Assembly: GCA_024734495.1 (NCBI GenBank)
Contig: JALMQS010000156.1
Location: 347,642-411,641, forward strand
Length of the DNA: 64,000 bases
Source of the DNA: Forficula auricularia
Lineage: Eukaryota > Arthropoda > Insecta > Dermaptera > Forficulidae
Reading direction: 5' to 3'
Every line of letters starts with the position of its first letter. The stretch's first letter is position 1. The notes under the pieces are model-generated. The model was not told where the DNA came from, did no database searches, and saw only the letters and a program-made list of their open reading frames with translations. Position numbers and translations under genes: made by a program. Shown here piece by piece: positions 42,380 to 52,157 of the stretch.

Positions 42380-43390
42380 ATACAATAGGGGGGGGGGGGG
42401 GGACTAAAATAGAGAATGCCCTCGGAAAAAATTTATAAATATGTTAATTTTTCCCAATTTCCTTTTATAGTCCAGGCAAAAAAGGGCAATTACAGGAATC
42501 ATCTTCCGGTGAAGGTTTTATTGCTGGAATACCTTTATTGGTGCCCCAATATTACTATCCTAAGTTTTTCCCCAAATCTGAATTGTGGAATTTGCGCTGT
42601 GCGCTTCAAAATGAGCAAATTTCGGGGTTTTTTCAGTTTTTCTTGAATTACTCTAAAACGCCTTATCAAATCAAAAAGATATCCATTAGATTAATGCTCT
42701 GTAAAATTATAACAATTTGATCCATTTCGGTTCAGTAGAACTGGTACTATATATATATATGCATTAGGGTTGTCATAAAGCTAAACCTGGAGAGATTTTT
42801 TCACCGTATATTCTGTGTAGTCGCCATAATAGTTGAAAATTCGCTAGAAAATGAGGCTGGAAAAGTTTCATCTTAATTGAATAATGGTAACCCGTGCCGA
42901 AATGAGGTTGAAGTTTTGAATAACTGCAGTATTTGCAAAAAAAAACAACGCAGTTTTTCCTTCAAAAAATGAAGACCACTCATCCTAGAAACTTGATTCC
43001 TGTCTCATTGTCTAGGAAATTTCGTTGGCTTTAACTTTTACTTGGACCACGTTTTTGATTAAACTCTTAGATATATAGATATTCCTCATTTTCCATGGCA
43101 AGGTATGATCAGAATCAGAATGTTCTTTAGTTAATCACGACCTTGCGTATCCTCCCTCTGGTATGGGATCCTTCAGGCCTTCAAATGATGATGGATCTCG
43201 CGGGATTGCAGGATCCCACTTTGCTGGATTGCAATCCCTACTTAAAAGGTCACTTTTGAGGATTCGGATCATGTCCTGTCATGGAAAATGCTGGATAACT
43301 ATAAATCTAAGAGTGAGCCAGTGATATCTGATTAATAGATAATAATAAAGGAATAATCATTTTAATATTTGAAACGACTATAAAGTCTAG
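42380..43390. repeat. Diverged relative of the hAT-like element at 22084
   Basis: Starts near a G-run (42388-42403). 42940-43100 contains CCACTCATCCTAGAAACTTG, GTCTCATTGTCTAGGAAAT and AACTCTTAGATATATAG, parallel to 22240-22340. The partner arm ATGGAAAATGCTGGATAA is near 43270. TIRs not identified, so the limits are approximate. Confidence 0.5.
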
Positions 43391-43391
43391 T

Positions 43392-43430
43392 AATGATCCG
43401 TTGCAGTTTATTTTGATCATCATACGAGTG
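43392..43430 (-). repeat. End fragment of repeat A
   Basis: Minus strand AAACTGCAACGGATCATTAC, the A-family end. Another lies at 51008-51060. Confidence 0.6.
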
Positions 43431-43699
43431 TGATTCACTCATTCGACTCCTTAATTAGGAGTCGACAAGTTTTTATTTTTTTGGGATTACCTCATTAAAA
43501 TATCTAATTCGGATGGTTTTATCAGTTTATTACTAATAAACATAGTAAATTTGAAAATAAAATCTTTTAATTTATCTTGTAAAATTTATTTAATAATAAT
43601 AATTCGTGAATTTTGCAAAAATTTCGCTCTAATGTGTGTAGTTAAACTTTTCGAAAAGTAGTAAAAACATAATTTTTATATACCTAATTAATATGCTAA

Positions 43700-43748
43700 A
43701 TATTTACAAACCACCTCCGTGAAGCCCGCCTTCGGCATCTTACTGGCC
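43700..43748 (-). repeat. Helitron-like end remnant
   Basis: Minus strand GCCGAAGGCGGGCTTCACGG, similar to the GC-rich hairpin ends at 13170-13199, 20160-20190 and 47500-47520, but CTAG is replaced. Tentative. Confidence 0.35.
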
Positions 43749-43789
43749 AGAACCTTGAAAATAGATTTTAAAATAATAATAAATTTATT

Positions 43790-43985
43790 GAACCAATTGT
43801 AGGTATTACATGAAATAAAGTTTGAATTTGAGGTTTCGACTTCGGTGATTACTTCGCCACTATCGACTGTCCTTGATCTTCTTGAATGCGATAATCTTTT
43901 TAGTCCTTGTTTTTAATAATAAGAAGAAAAATTAATTAAATAAAAACCTTCTTTTCCATATTGATTCTCTCAGGATCTCCAATTC
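43790..43985 (-). mobile_element. D-family retroposon D7
   Basis: Inverse copy with TAGTCCTTGTTTTTAATAA, a CTCTTTT-type hairpin arm and GGTGATTACTTCGCCAC in place of the GGAGA/TCTCC hairpin; that hairpin has compensating changes (GGCGAAGTAATCACC on the minus strand). Confidence 0.7.
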
Positions 43986-44192
43986 TAAAATACTAATTTA
44001 AATTTTTTAATAAATTTTATTTGACATGAACTATTGGTGGGTTTTAAAACAATAATTTAAAATGGTGTTGTTATAGGGACGGTGCCTTAAATATAGAGGC
44101 CGCACTACAGCCGAAGAAGGAAGCTCTCTCTTGTGTTTATTTATTTAAATAATTTAGGAGAATTGGGGCAAATATTGTATTATAGTATATAT

Positions 44193-44570
44193 CAGTGGTT
44201 CTTAACCTTTTTAAGCTGCGACCCAAATTTGATAAATATGTTCATGTCGCGACCCCCCCCCCCTCCACGTCAAAAAAAATTGAATTATCTTTTTTTAGAC
44301 GAAATTTTCTTCAATTTGCAATGATGACTTTTCTAATTCACATGTAATATTATTTTGTAACAATTAAGATAACTAAAGGGAGGTTCTTTTCGATCTAAGG
44401 AAAATTTAATGAAAAAGAGCGTGTTTTTCATATTTTTATTTTTTATAGTATTGAATAAATCAAAATATATTTTTCAACTTATAATAATAAGTAAAATATT
44501 TGATTAACGACCCAAAGATTATGTTTTGTGACCCAATTTTGGGTCGCGACCCATAGGTTAAGAACCACTG
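44193..44570. mobile_element. Non-autonomous hAT element (CAGTGGTTCTTAACC ends)
   Basis: 378 bp, TIR CAGTGGTTCTTAACCT / AGGTTAAGAACCACTG, with flanks gtatatat (44185-44192) and gtatctat (44571-44578), an 8-bp TSD with one mismatch. Subterminal CGCGACCC repeats. Charlie-like hAT class. Confidence 0.85.
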
Positions 44571-44571
44571 G

Positions 44572-44602
<31 letters not shown>

Positions 44603-44605
44603 ATA
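44571..44605. repeat. (TATC)n/(TA)n microsatellite
   Basis: About seven TATC units followed by TATATATA between the hAT element and a Helitron-like element. Confidence 0.9.
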
Positions 44606-44907
44606 TATAAAATAGAAAAGTATGTGGATATATATGTATGTGGAAACGATCTGATTGGCCAGTGCATAGCCAATGCCAAAGCGTTAAATTATTAGAACGA
44701 TTCTGATTGGTCAGATAGTGATCGTGCTTAGGCAATGTGTTAAATAAATCTTTCCTTATTCTTCCTTATTTTTGAATCAATTTCATTCAGCACATTCTTT
44801 CGATACTTACAGTAAGATTTTAAATTTCAATTATTAAATTGGTATGAACGAGACGCTCCCCGCCAGGGGCTAGGTGACGCCGGGCCGAAGGCCCGGTCGT
44901 CAGCTAG
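44600..44907 (+). mobile_element. Helitron-like non-autonomous element
   Basis: Strong 3' end: hairpin GCCGGGCCGAAGGCCCGG followed by TCGTCAG and CTAG (44904-44907) before T. The left part begins in TA-rich ATATATATAAAATAGAAAAG, typical of Helitron 5' ends, though the exact TC is ambiguous. Two ACGATCTGATTGGCCAG-like blocks inside. Confidence 0.65.
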
Positions 44908-45134
44908 TATATCATAGATAAAAGAGTGCACGGAGCCTATGGAGCTTGGAGCGGTAAGCGAGTCTCTTTGTATTGAACGTTTAATACATCATCTCCCAAA
45001 GCTTACATTTTCGTCGCCAGTAGGCGCTAAAGTCGTGGCGCACGGTTCCAATAGTGCATGTTGAAAATTTTTCTTATGTGGCTGGTTATTGGGTATACTT
45101 GGACTTGAAATAAATTGGAAGTTAAATTTTTAAA

Positions 45135-45190
45135 ATGTAGCTACGTTTCGCAGTATATTTTTCTGCTTCCTCAGGCAATTTTTAAACTTG
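45135..45190 (-). ncRNA. Hammerhead-like motif, family F4 (left arm)
   Basis: Minus strand CTGAGGA (45174-45168), helix II GCAG/CTGC around AAAAATATA, GAAAC (45149-45145), then GTA as possible cleavage triplet; helix III would be ACGT. CTGAGGA fits CTGANGA. Stem I begins GC/GC then an internal loop. Confidence 0.55.
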
Positions 45191-45244
45191 ACCTCCTGGT
45201 AATAAGTAATGAACTATAATTATTTATTACGTGGAGGTGAAGTT

Positions 45245-45300
45245 TAAAAATTCCCCGAGGAAGCAGAAAAATATACTGTGAAACGTAGTAACATTTTAAA
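45245..45300 (+). ncRNA. Degenerate F4 motif (right arm)
   Basis: CCGAGGA (45255-45261) has the invariant U4 changed to C; helix II GCAG/CTGT; GAAAC 45280-45284. Probably inactive. Confidence 0.45.
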
Positions 45301-45467
45301 AATTTAACTTCCAATTTATTTCAAGTCCAAGTATCCAATAACCACCCACATAAGAAAAATAGTTTAAATTTCCTAATTTTATTAAATTTTATTTGTCATG
45401 AACTAATAGTGGGTTTTACAATTAAAAAAAATCAAGTCGGCATCATCGCTCAAGCCGATTATAATAA

Positions 45468-46533
45468 CACTGCTCGACAAAAATTAAACAAAAATTTCTC
45501 CCCTAAACCTAACAATGGATTCTAGTAGAGTTTTATACGGTGATTATCATGCAATTTCTCGATTTTTTACAACACGTCAGAGTTTTGAGATATTATCGGT
45601 AAAATGACGAAAAAGGCCATTTTGACCTATTTTCGAGTTCCATTAAATATTAAACAGCAATATTTGAATTCAAAATATTTTGTTGGCCCTAATAGAAAAC
45701 AGCTTCATCCTTGATTTTCAAATTACCACTTATTTGTAGCTCAATTATAACTCGAGTTATAACTAAAATACTAAGCACTTGTATTTTTATCTATATTTAT
45801 TATCCTTTATAATCACGTAGTTTTAGTTTTTTAGTTATAACTCGAGTTCTAATTGAGCTACAAACAAGTGGTGGTTTGAAAATCAAAGAGGAAGCTGTTT
45901 TCTATTACGTCAACAAAATATTTTGATTTCAAATATTACTGTTTAATATTTAATGGGATTTCAGTAGAGGTTTCTACGCTGATTATCATGCAATTTCCCG
46001 ATTTTTTACAACACGTCAGAGTTTTGAGATATTATCGGTCAAAGCCATTTTGACCTATTTTCGAGTCCTATTAAATATTAAACAGTGATATTTGAAATAA
46101 AAATATTTTGTTCACGTAATAGAAAACAGCTTCCTCTTTTATTTTCAAATTACCACTTGTTTGTATCTCAATTAAAGCTCGAGTTATAACTAAAAACTAA
46201 AACTACGTGATTATAAAGGATAATAAATATAGATAAAAATACGTGCTTAGTATTTTAGTTATAACTCGAGTTCTAATTGAGATACAAACAAGTGGTAATT
46301 TGAAAATCAAAGAGGAAGCTGTTTTCTATTAGGTGAACAAAATATTTTTATTTCAAATATTACTGTTTAATATTTAATGGGACTCGAAAATAGGTCAAAA
46401 TGGCTTTGACCGATATAAATCTCAAAACTCTGACGTGTTGTAAAAAATCGGGAAATTGCATGATAATCAGCGTAGAAACCTCTACTGGAATCCATTGTTA
46501 GGTTTACGAGGAGAAATTTTTTGTCCAACACTG
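45468..46533. mobile_element. Nested palindromic element of about 1.07 kb
   Basis: Outer ends CACTGCTCGACAAAAA and (minus) CAGTGTTGGACAAAAAA. Each half is itself an inverted repeat: GAAAACAGCTTC...CTTTGATTTTCAAA blocks occur four times in alternating orientation, as does the CTCGAGTTATAACTAAA/TTTAGTTATAACTCGAG block. CACGTCAGAGTTTTGAGATA occurs at about 45575, 46005 and inverted at 46410. No ORF. Confidence 0.8.
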
Positions 46534-47300
46534 TAATTATAGATAGATATTAAAAATATTTAAGTCTAATTTCATTCAATTAAGGAATTGTCAAATATTT
46601 CATTAAATTTTCAATTGTAAAGTCAACTGTTTTCAATTTGTTTTTAGGCTATTAATAATATTTATTAGGACAACTCATCCTGTCGATATTCGGTAGCTTT
46701 TAAGCGAGGAGTGTTTGTCGGGAGATATTCATTTTTATTTGGTTCTCCACTTAGCAGCCACAACGGCTGACATCAGCCATCAACCAGCAGCTTAATCGTG
46801 CTTCTATATTTTGTCCAGGAAGTGTAGCTTCCTTTTTGTCTGCAAGCTAATGCAACTTCCGCAAGCTCAGGACGTTCGCTAAAAATAAATAATAAAAGCA
46901 AGGCAATAAACATCATCCACTGGATCACATCTTCCCAAAAGAGAAATGTGCTGATGATGAACAATGTCAGAAGCATTAAGTGTAAAAAACAACATTGAAA
47001 ATTAATTCTTTTTTTCAATTAAGGGAATCAATTTTATTTGAAAGAGGGGAAAAAATGATACAGAAATTAATCGTAGGGTGTAGCTCATTTTCCCTGCTGG
47101 GAATGGAATTTATTTAATAAGATGTAATATAATACATTCTATAAAATATGTTCATTAAAGCCTCTCAAACTTTTTATTAAAGAGTTCCCTTTTTCCATTA
47201 GAATGACATTCTATTGTGACCCAGATACTCGAGAATATTTTATTTCTTATTTTTATTATTTTCTTTTTCGATGTTTCGATTTATAAAATATATGGAAAAA
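46534..47300. other. Possibly single-copy stretch
   Basis: No repeat match; sequence at 46670-47030 is more complex than average and includes a small membrane-protein-like frame, listed next. Otherwise unassigned. Confidence 0.35.
46773..47018 (-). CDS. Small hydrophobic ORF, product unknown
   Basis: 81 codons beginning MKKRINFQCCFLHLMLLTLF. Two hydrophobic stretches (about residues 10-27 and 32-46, WMMFIALLLLFIF) are followed by a polar tail with SERPELAEVALACRQKGSYT. ATG start, stop TAG. It lies outside all identified repeats. Could be a tiny membrane protein, an exon, or chance in T-rich DNA; no family recognised. Confidence 0.2.
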   Translation of the reverse strand: MKKRINFQCCFLHLMLLTLFIISTFLFWEDVIQWMMFIALLLLFIFSERPELAEVALACRQKGSYTSWTKYRSTIKLLVDG

Positions 47301-47304
47301 ATCG

Positions 47305-47410
47305 AAGTGGATGTTCATACTTGAGAACGATCACAGAATAAGTCGATCGAAACGTCGTAGTTATATTATTGTATTATTTGTTCGTGTTCAATAAAATTAA
47401 TCATGTGTGA
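47305..47410 (+). repeat. F5 element copy (degenerate hammerhead-like)
   Basis: ACTTGAGAACGATCACAGAA, then AAGTCGATCGAAACGTCGTA and GTTCGTGTTCAATAAA. Helix-II-like GATC/GATC and GAAACGTC are present, but CTGANGA reads CTTGAGAA. The same unit is at 54405-54560 and, minus, 37005-37070. Confidence 0.6.
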
Positions 47411-47696
47411 TTTCACTAAAAATTCAAATTTTAATCAAATTAATCACAAAAATTAAATCTTCAACAGCTTCATTACTAATATAAATGTATATACCAGCTG
47501 GGAAGCCCGCTTTCGGCGGCATCTTGCTGACCATAGTACTAAGCCCCCTGAACTCCGTGCTGGATTTTATTATGAAATAAAAATTTTGAGCAAATTAAAG
47601 TGATAATAACCTTTAGGACATAAGCTAATTCCAAATTATTTATAAACGCTATGGCCCATTAAATTCTAGGGACTGGAACTCCAAACTTTTTTTAAA
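47411..47696. other. Stretch with a Helitron-like end remnant
   Basis: 47497-47525 (minus GCCGCCGAAAGCGGGCTTCC then CAGCTGG) resembles other Helitron-like ends here. Otherwise AT-rich. Confidence 0.35.
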
Positions 47697-48421
47697 TAAG
47701 CTAACGAGTTCTGATGTGGCCATCCACTTGACTTTACCATACAACCTGGCCCCTCACTTATATTTAATATTTAATAAAATTATTTATAATCATGTAGGAG
47801 GGGGGTTATTTTTTGCATTTTCAGACTTCTGGGGATCTACTGATTATGTATACAAAATTTGGTTGAGTTTGGTAAATGGCCAAGATTTTCATTTTTTGAC
47901 CTTATACCCCCCACCCCCCCATTTTGTGCGGTTAGCTTTTGCATTTTTAGACTTCTGGGGTCCCTCTGATTATGTATACAAAATTTGGTTGAGTTTGCTT
48001 AAATGGCCTAGATTTTTAATTTTTAACCCTCCTCCATCCCCTTAATTTTGGGTCGATATGCACCAAAATCTAATCAGTTCTTAATCTTAATGGACCAAAA
48101 CTACATGTGAAATTTGGTTTCGATATTCACATTAGTTTTTGAGTTAGCTCGTCCACAAAAATTTGGTAACGCATAGACTAACAACCAATCTAACAGACTA
48201 ACAAGACATCTTGACAAAACAATTATTATCTCGAAAAATATAATTTTTTCGATGTTTATTTATTAGGACTTTTTTGTAGAGCGAAATACCATGATTTCGC
48301 TCAATTTTTTTAATCAAAATAGTTTCAGCCATTTTTGAGATATTTCTAAAAAAATAAGGAAAAAACACTTTTTTCATCCACGATTACAATACTTGACTAT
48401 ACCCTGTATGGTAAAGTAAAA
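47697..48421 (+). repeat. Dispersed repeat B, copy B4
   Basis: From AAGCTAACGAGTTCTGATGT to ACCCTGTATGGTAAAG, with two subrepeats of about 115 bp at 47800-48030 and the CTAACAGACTAACAAGAC patch. A frame across the subrepeats repeats a FDFWG.{2}DYVYKIWLSL-like unit only because of the DNA repeat. Confidence 0.8.
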
Positions 48422-49362
48422 ACGAGAGTCCATCCCGGCAACACAATCTTCTTTGTTGATAAAAAGTCTAATATCCGCTTACCTTGGCAAGTAACCTCTC
48501 TTAAAATCCCCGTATATTAAATTAATCTTACCTAGTTTCCTTAATAACTGTTAAAGAATGAAAGAGTTTTAAATCCAATCAATATTAACTATTTGAAAAC
48601 TACTCAAATTTGAGGATACCCCCCATCTTTCATCTCTTTCTTTTCGTTGCTAATCATCTTTAATAGGAAACACGTTCCAAGTCAAAAATGAATATAATCT
48701 TTTTGGATTCTTTTGTTATTCATCCAGAATCTCTAGATCATTATTATTCTTGCTCTGAAAATGGCCTCGGGAAAAATAACATTATTTCTGACGCTTTTCA
48801 TCAGTTTTACTCTTTTTGAATTAATAAATAAACGAATTCTTATTTGAAATTAAATCTTCTAATTAAAGATGATATGAACGTCAATCTATTTTTAATTTAG
48901 AATAATATTTCTTCTAGTATAATTTAATCTTTCAAGATCTTTCATATATTCAAAGGAAATATATAAATGATGATTAGCATAGGCCGGCTTAAAAATATAT
49001 TATCTTTTGAGGGAATTTCTTTATTATACGAGAATAAGATTATGAAAGTTGGCGTCATTACGTTTTTAATTAGCAAGAAGTTGGGCTTTGCTTTAAATCA
49101 AGTCTCTCCCTGGGTTGTTAGTTGTTTTCTAAAAAGGGGTAAGATCCAGCCTGCGACAGACTCTCGCTATTTTAAAATTAAATTAAAAGTAAACTATGTT
49201 GTGTTGTGAACATTTTAACTGCGTCTTAAAAGGCGACCCAGCCTGACTTATTGTCCAGATTGAATTTATTAATAAAAAGAATGTCAGAGTTTAATGAAGC
49301 AAGTAATGTTTTTCATGCTATAATAAAGAATTGACGCATTTATTTGATCCTCCTACTCCACC
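48422..49362. other. Stretch without a recognised gene
   Basis: No repeat match. The frame 48967-49209 (+, 80 codons, starting MMISIGRLKNILSFEGISLL) is outside repeats but shows no motif, and I do not call it. Possibly single-copy intron-like DNA. Confidence 0.3.
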
Positions 49363-49440
49363 AGTGGCGCAACCAGGATTTTATCCTGCGAGGGGCTAAT
49401 ACACACACACAAACACGGACATATATATATATATATATAT
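49363..49440 (+). mobile_element. Fragment of the CAGTGGCGCAACCAGG hAT family
   Basis: CAGTGGCGCAACCAGGATTT then GAGGGGCTAATACACACACA, the left end of the element found complete at 59834-60092. Runs into (TA)n and the mariner relic. Confidence 0.7.
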
Positions 49441-49576
49441 TAAAAACTTCGCGGTTTTTTGGTAAATTTTAGAACAAAAAATTTCTTTATAAATTTTAAT
49501 CAAGTACATAGTGACCATTATTATCTATGACCTTTTGCCATTTTTTGGGTAGCTTCATAATTCCATCGGTGTAGAA

Positions 49577-50263
49577 CAGTGGTTCCCAACCTGTGGTCCA
49601 TAAGAACTAAAATATGGTCCGCGAAAGATTTCAAAATTTGAATCAGCACGCGCTGATGCATAACAAATAGCGAGCGTAGGATATTCTCTCGAGTTGGTCC
49701 GATTGTCACCAAGTCAGAATTTGATGAGGGGATTCCATGGAAATCGAGGAAAATCATCAAATTTAATTTTAAAACCCACAAATACCTAGTGCATTTCGAA
49801 TATAAATATATAATAAAGAAGTCGGTTAAAAATTAGGAAATATAATTTTAAAACCTACAAATAGTTCATTTCAAATGAAAATATATGTACAAATTCGATT
49901 AAAGATTATTTTTAAGGTCGGAGTAGGATAGAATGATCCAATCGACTTGATTGGGGAATAATGGAATTGAAATAATTATCGGAAAAGAGGTTTTTTTTAT
50001 CTAATTAGATTTTTCCTCTTATTAAAAACAAGGACTAAATATGAATAAGGACACTCGATGGTGGAGAAGCAATCTCCGAAATCGAAGCTAAAATACAAGG
50101 TATACATTAATTAATGTAAAATAATTGGTTTAATAAAATTTATAAAAAAAAAAAAAAAAAGATTATTTTTAAAGTGGTAGGGTTTATTTTTTAACCTTGT
50201 GGTCCCTGCTAATAATAACGAAATCAAAATGGTCCCTGGTCAAAAAAAGGTTGGGAACCGCTG
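49577..50263. mobile_element. Non-autonomous hAT with perfect 8-bp TSD
   Basis: 687 bp, TIR CAGTGGTTCCCAACC / GGTTGGGAACCGCTG, TSD gtgtagaa (49569-49576 and 50264-50271). Inserted into the mariner relic and itself containing D8. Includes the CCCACAAATA block of another dispersed repeat. Confidence 0.9.
49916..50157 (+). mobile_element. D-family retroposon D8, poly(A) and 15-bp TSD
   Basis: Perfect 15-bp TSD aaagattatttttaa (49901-49915 and 50158-50172). The 242-bp element runs from GGTCGGAGTAGGATAG through CCAATCGACTTGATTGG, the AAGAGG/CCTCTT hairpin and GGAGAAGCAATCTCC to a poly(A) tail. The best evidence that D elements move by target-primed reverse transcription. Confidence 0.9.
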
Positions 50264-50589
50264 GTGTAGAACTTCTGTGATTAATCGTCGAAAAACTTGG
50301 CCAAGTGATTTTCAGCGGCGCTTCGGTTGGCCAATATTTTATTATCAAGAGAGTTTTGCAGAGACCGAAACAAATGGTAGTCAGACGGTGCAAGGTCCGG
50401 CCTATATGGTGGATGCATCAAAACTTCCCAATCAAGTTCTGTCAATTTGTTCCGAGTTGTTTACCATAATAGAATTTAGTCTTTTTGATTTCAAGTCGAT
50501 TCTTCCACGTTTTCAGTAGAGGTTGCCATTAATAGTCAAAACATCAAAAATGGAATGCAATAAGGTTATTCATCTAGTATTAGATAAGA

Positions 50590-50793
50590 TTTTAATTAGG
50601 GAAAGTGGTGTAGGTTTTAGGTGAAACATGATATTAATTAATAAAGTAAAGGGTGTATAGTAAAAACTGTAAAAGTTTTTACTTGTAAACTCCTGATGAT
50701 GGACTAATAATCCGAAATATATTGAGTTTGTATAAACCTCTTTGAGTTTTATTGCATTCACTGTGAAACTACACACCCTTTACTTTATTTATT
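50590..50793 (+). mobile_element. F2b: hammerhead-bearing retroposon
   Basis: 204 bp with a perfect 12-bp TSD, tattagataaga (50578-50589 and 50794-50805). Head GGGAAAGTGGTGTAGGTTTT then GGTGAAACATGAT, a short inverted arm (AATAAAGTAAAGGGTGTATA), then the body with the ribozyme and the end ACTACACACCCTTTACTTT. No poly(A). Confidence 0.85.
50687..50729 (+). ncRNA. Hammerhead-like ribozyme, family F2 (copy b)
   Basis: Stem I AAACTC (50687-50692) with GAGTTT (50724-50729); CTGATGA 50693-50699; helix II GGA/TCC with loop CTAATAA; GAAA 50714-50717; helix III ATATAT; putative cleavage after ATT. Core intact, helix II only 3 bp. Confidence 0.65.
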
Positions 50794-50805
50794 TATTAGA
50801 TAAGA

Positions 50806-51947
50806 ATCGATCATTATTTTTGATTTTAAGTCGATTCCTCCATGTCTTCAGGAACGGTTACCAATAATAATCGAAACGTTTAAAATCCAATGTAGAATGG
50901 TTATTCCTCAAGTATTAGATGAGAATCGATCACTATTTTTGAATTTAAGTCAACATGGACTTCAAATAGGAATTGATATCTGATTAATAATAAGGAATAA
51001 ACATATAAATATTTCAAATGACTTTGGATAAAGTTTAGCAACGATCCGTTGCAGTTTATTTTGTCTTATAGTCAAAATATAGAAAAATATTTACCAAATT
51101 TTTTTTATCATTTGTTAATTTTTTCATTTTTACTTTTAAGTTCATTTTTTCCTAGTCCTGGGGGGGGGGGCTTAGCCCCCTTAGCCCCCCCCCGTAGTTG
51201 CTCCAGTGTTCCTACTCCACTCATTAAAATAAAATTATTGAATTTTAAAATTTTATTAACGCCCAATATTCTCTCCACGCCACCCTTCTTTTTATATTTG
51301 ACCCTCCCTCTCCCCTTCGATTATTTTCATCCAAAGCCATAAAAAGGGCAAATGTTACAAACATCATTCTCGTTTTAATGGGTTCATCTATAAAGTACTC
51401 GGGTAATCGCCGGACTATCTCATGTTCACGAATCATTTTTCCCCTACTCATATAAAATGCGCGAGGGATTATGTTTCGATTTTGATAAAAATCTTGGGAA
51501 TAAAAATATATCTATCGATACAAATATAGAAGCGGTTTAATGCTAGCCATTTGGGCCGGTAACGAGCGGTAATCAGTGGCTCATCAGCAACACTTCGCTT
51601 TGTTTACGACGGTTGTTTGTCGTTTTATCGGCCACTCCTCCCCCACATGCATGCCCATATAGTGGGAGGCTCCCATGACACATGTTTTAAATTACTGCAA
51701 CAGTATATAGTACTATTAATCTAGCCCCCACCTTTGCACATGGTCTTAGCCACGCCTTGTTACCCTCTCTCTGAAATGTATCGCTTCAGGCACTGCTGCA
51801 CCCTGGTGGCCTGTAAAATCAGTATAAAATAGATATGTTTTTGATAATAATGTTTTCATAGGAATAATGTAGGAAGATCATTTAGACTCCTTGTGGTTCA
51901 CAAAGAATCGCGAAAAAATAAACAATAACTGATTTTTACTAACAATT
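50806..51947. other. Mixed stretch with fragments and a GC-richer patch
   Basis: 51008-51060 is an end of repeat A (minus). 51158-51215 (G-run, CTTAGCCCCCTTAGCCCCCC, TAGTTGCTCCAGTG) is a decayed right end of the CAGTGGCGCAACC hAT family. 51440-51820 is GC-richer and matches nothing here. The frame 51245-51451 (-) has no motif. No gene called. Confidence 0.4.
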
Positions 51948-52055
51948 AAGTATCATTTTTACTTAGGGAAAGTGGTGTAGGTTTTAGGTGAAACATGATA
52001 TTAATTAATAAAGTAAAGGGAGTGTAGTTTCACAATGAATGAAATAAAACTCAGA

Positions 52056-52108
52056 GGCTTATACAAACCCAATATATTTCGGATTATTAGTCCATCATCA
52101 GGAGTTTA
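52056..52108 (-). ncRNA. Hammerhead-like motif, family F2 (palindrome, left arm)
   Basis: CTGATGA (52101-52095, minus), helix II and GAAA intact; stem I is weakened because GAGTTT faces a GGGTTT-type partner. Confidence 0.55.
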
Positions 52109-52157
52109 CAGATGAAAAATTATTAAAATTTGAACATGTGATCGCAAAATATAACAT

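Larger units (their letters stand above)
45069..45358. mobile_element. F4: inverted pair of hammerhead-like modules
   Basis: Arms 45069-45195 and 45235-45358 are inverted copies (TTCTTATGTGG outer end; GAAGTTAAATTTTTAAAATG inner part), each with a ribozyme-like core pointing outward. Middle segment AATAAGTAATGAACTATAAT. No TSD could be fixed. Confidence 0.7.
49505..50445 (-). pseudogene. Mariner transposase C-terminal relic, split by a hAT
   Basis: Minus strand, right segment (50445-50264): VLMHPPYRPDLAPSDYHLF then RSLQNSLDNKILANRSAAE and HLAKFFDD. This is the third catalytic Asp motif and following region of a mariner transposase. Left segment (49572-49514): LPKKWQKVIDNNGHYVLD then stop, the usual C-terminus. 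The hAT 49577-50263 lies between. Only about the last 85 codons remain, with a stop at FFDD. Different from the two other mariner relics in the window. Confidence 0.8.

Noticed and set aside
49397..49440. Telomere- or centromere-like repeat
   Set aside because: Only short CA and TA dinucleotide runs at hAT ends; no TTAGG arrays anywhere.
50199..50519. Plus-strand ORF of 106 codons
   Set aside because: Antisense shadow of the mariner relic and hAT end; the minus strand carries the real homology.
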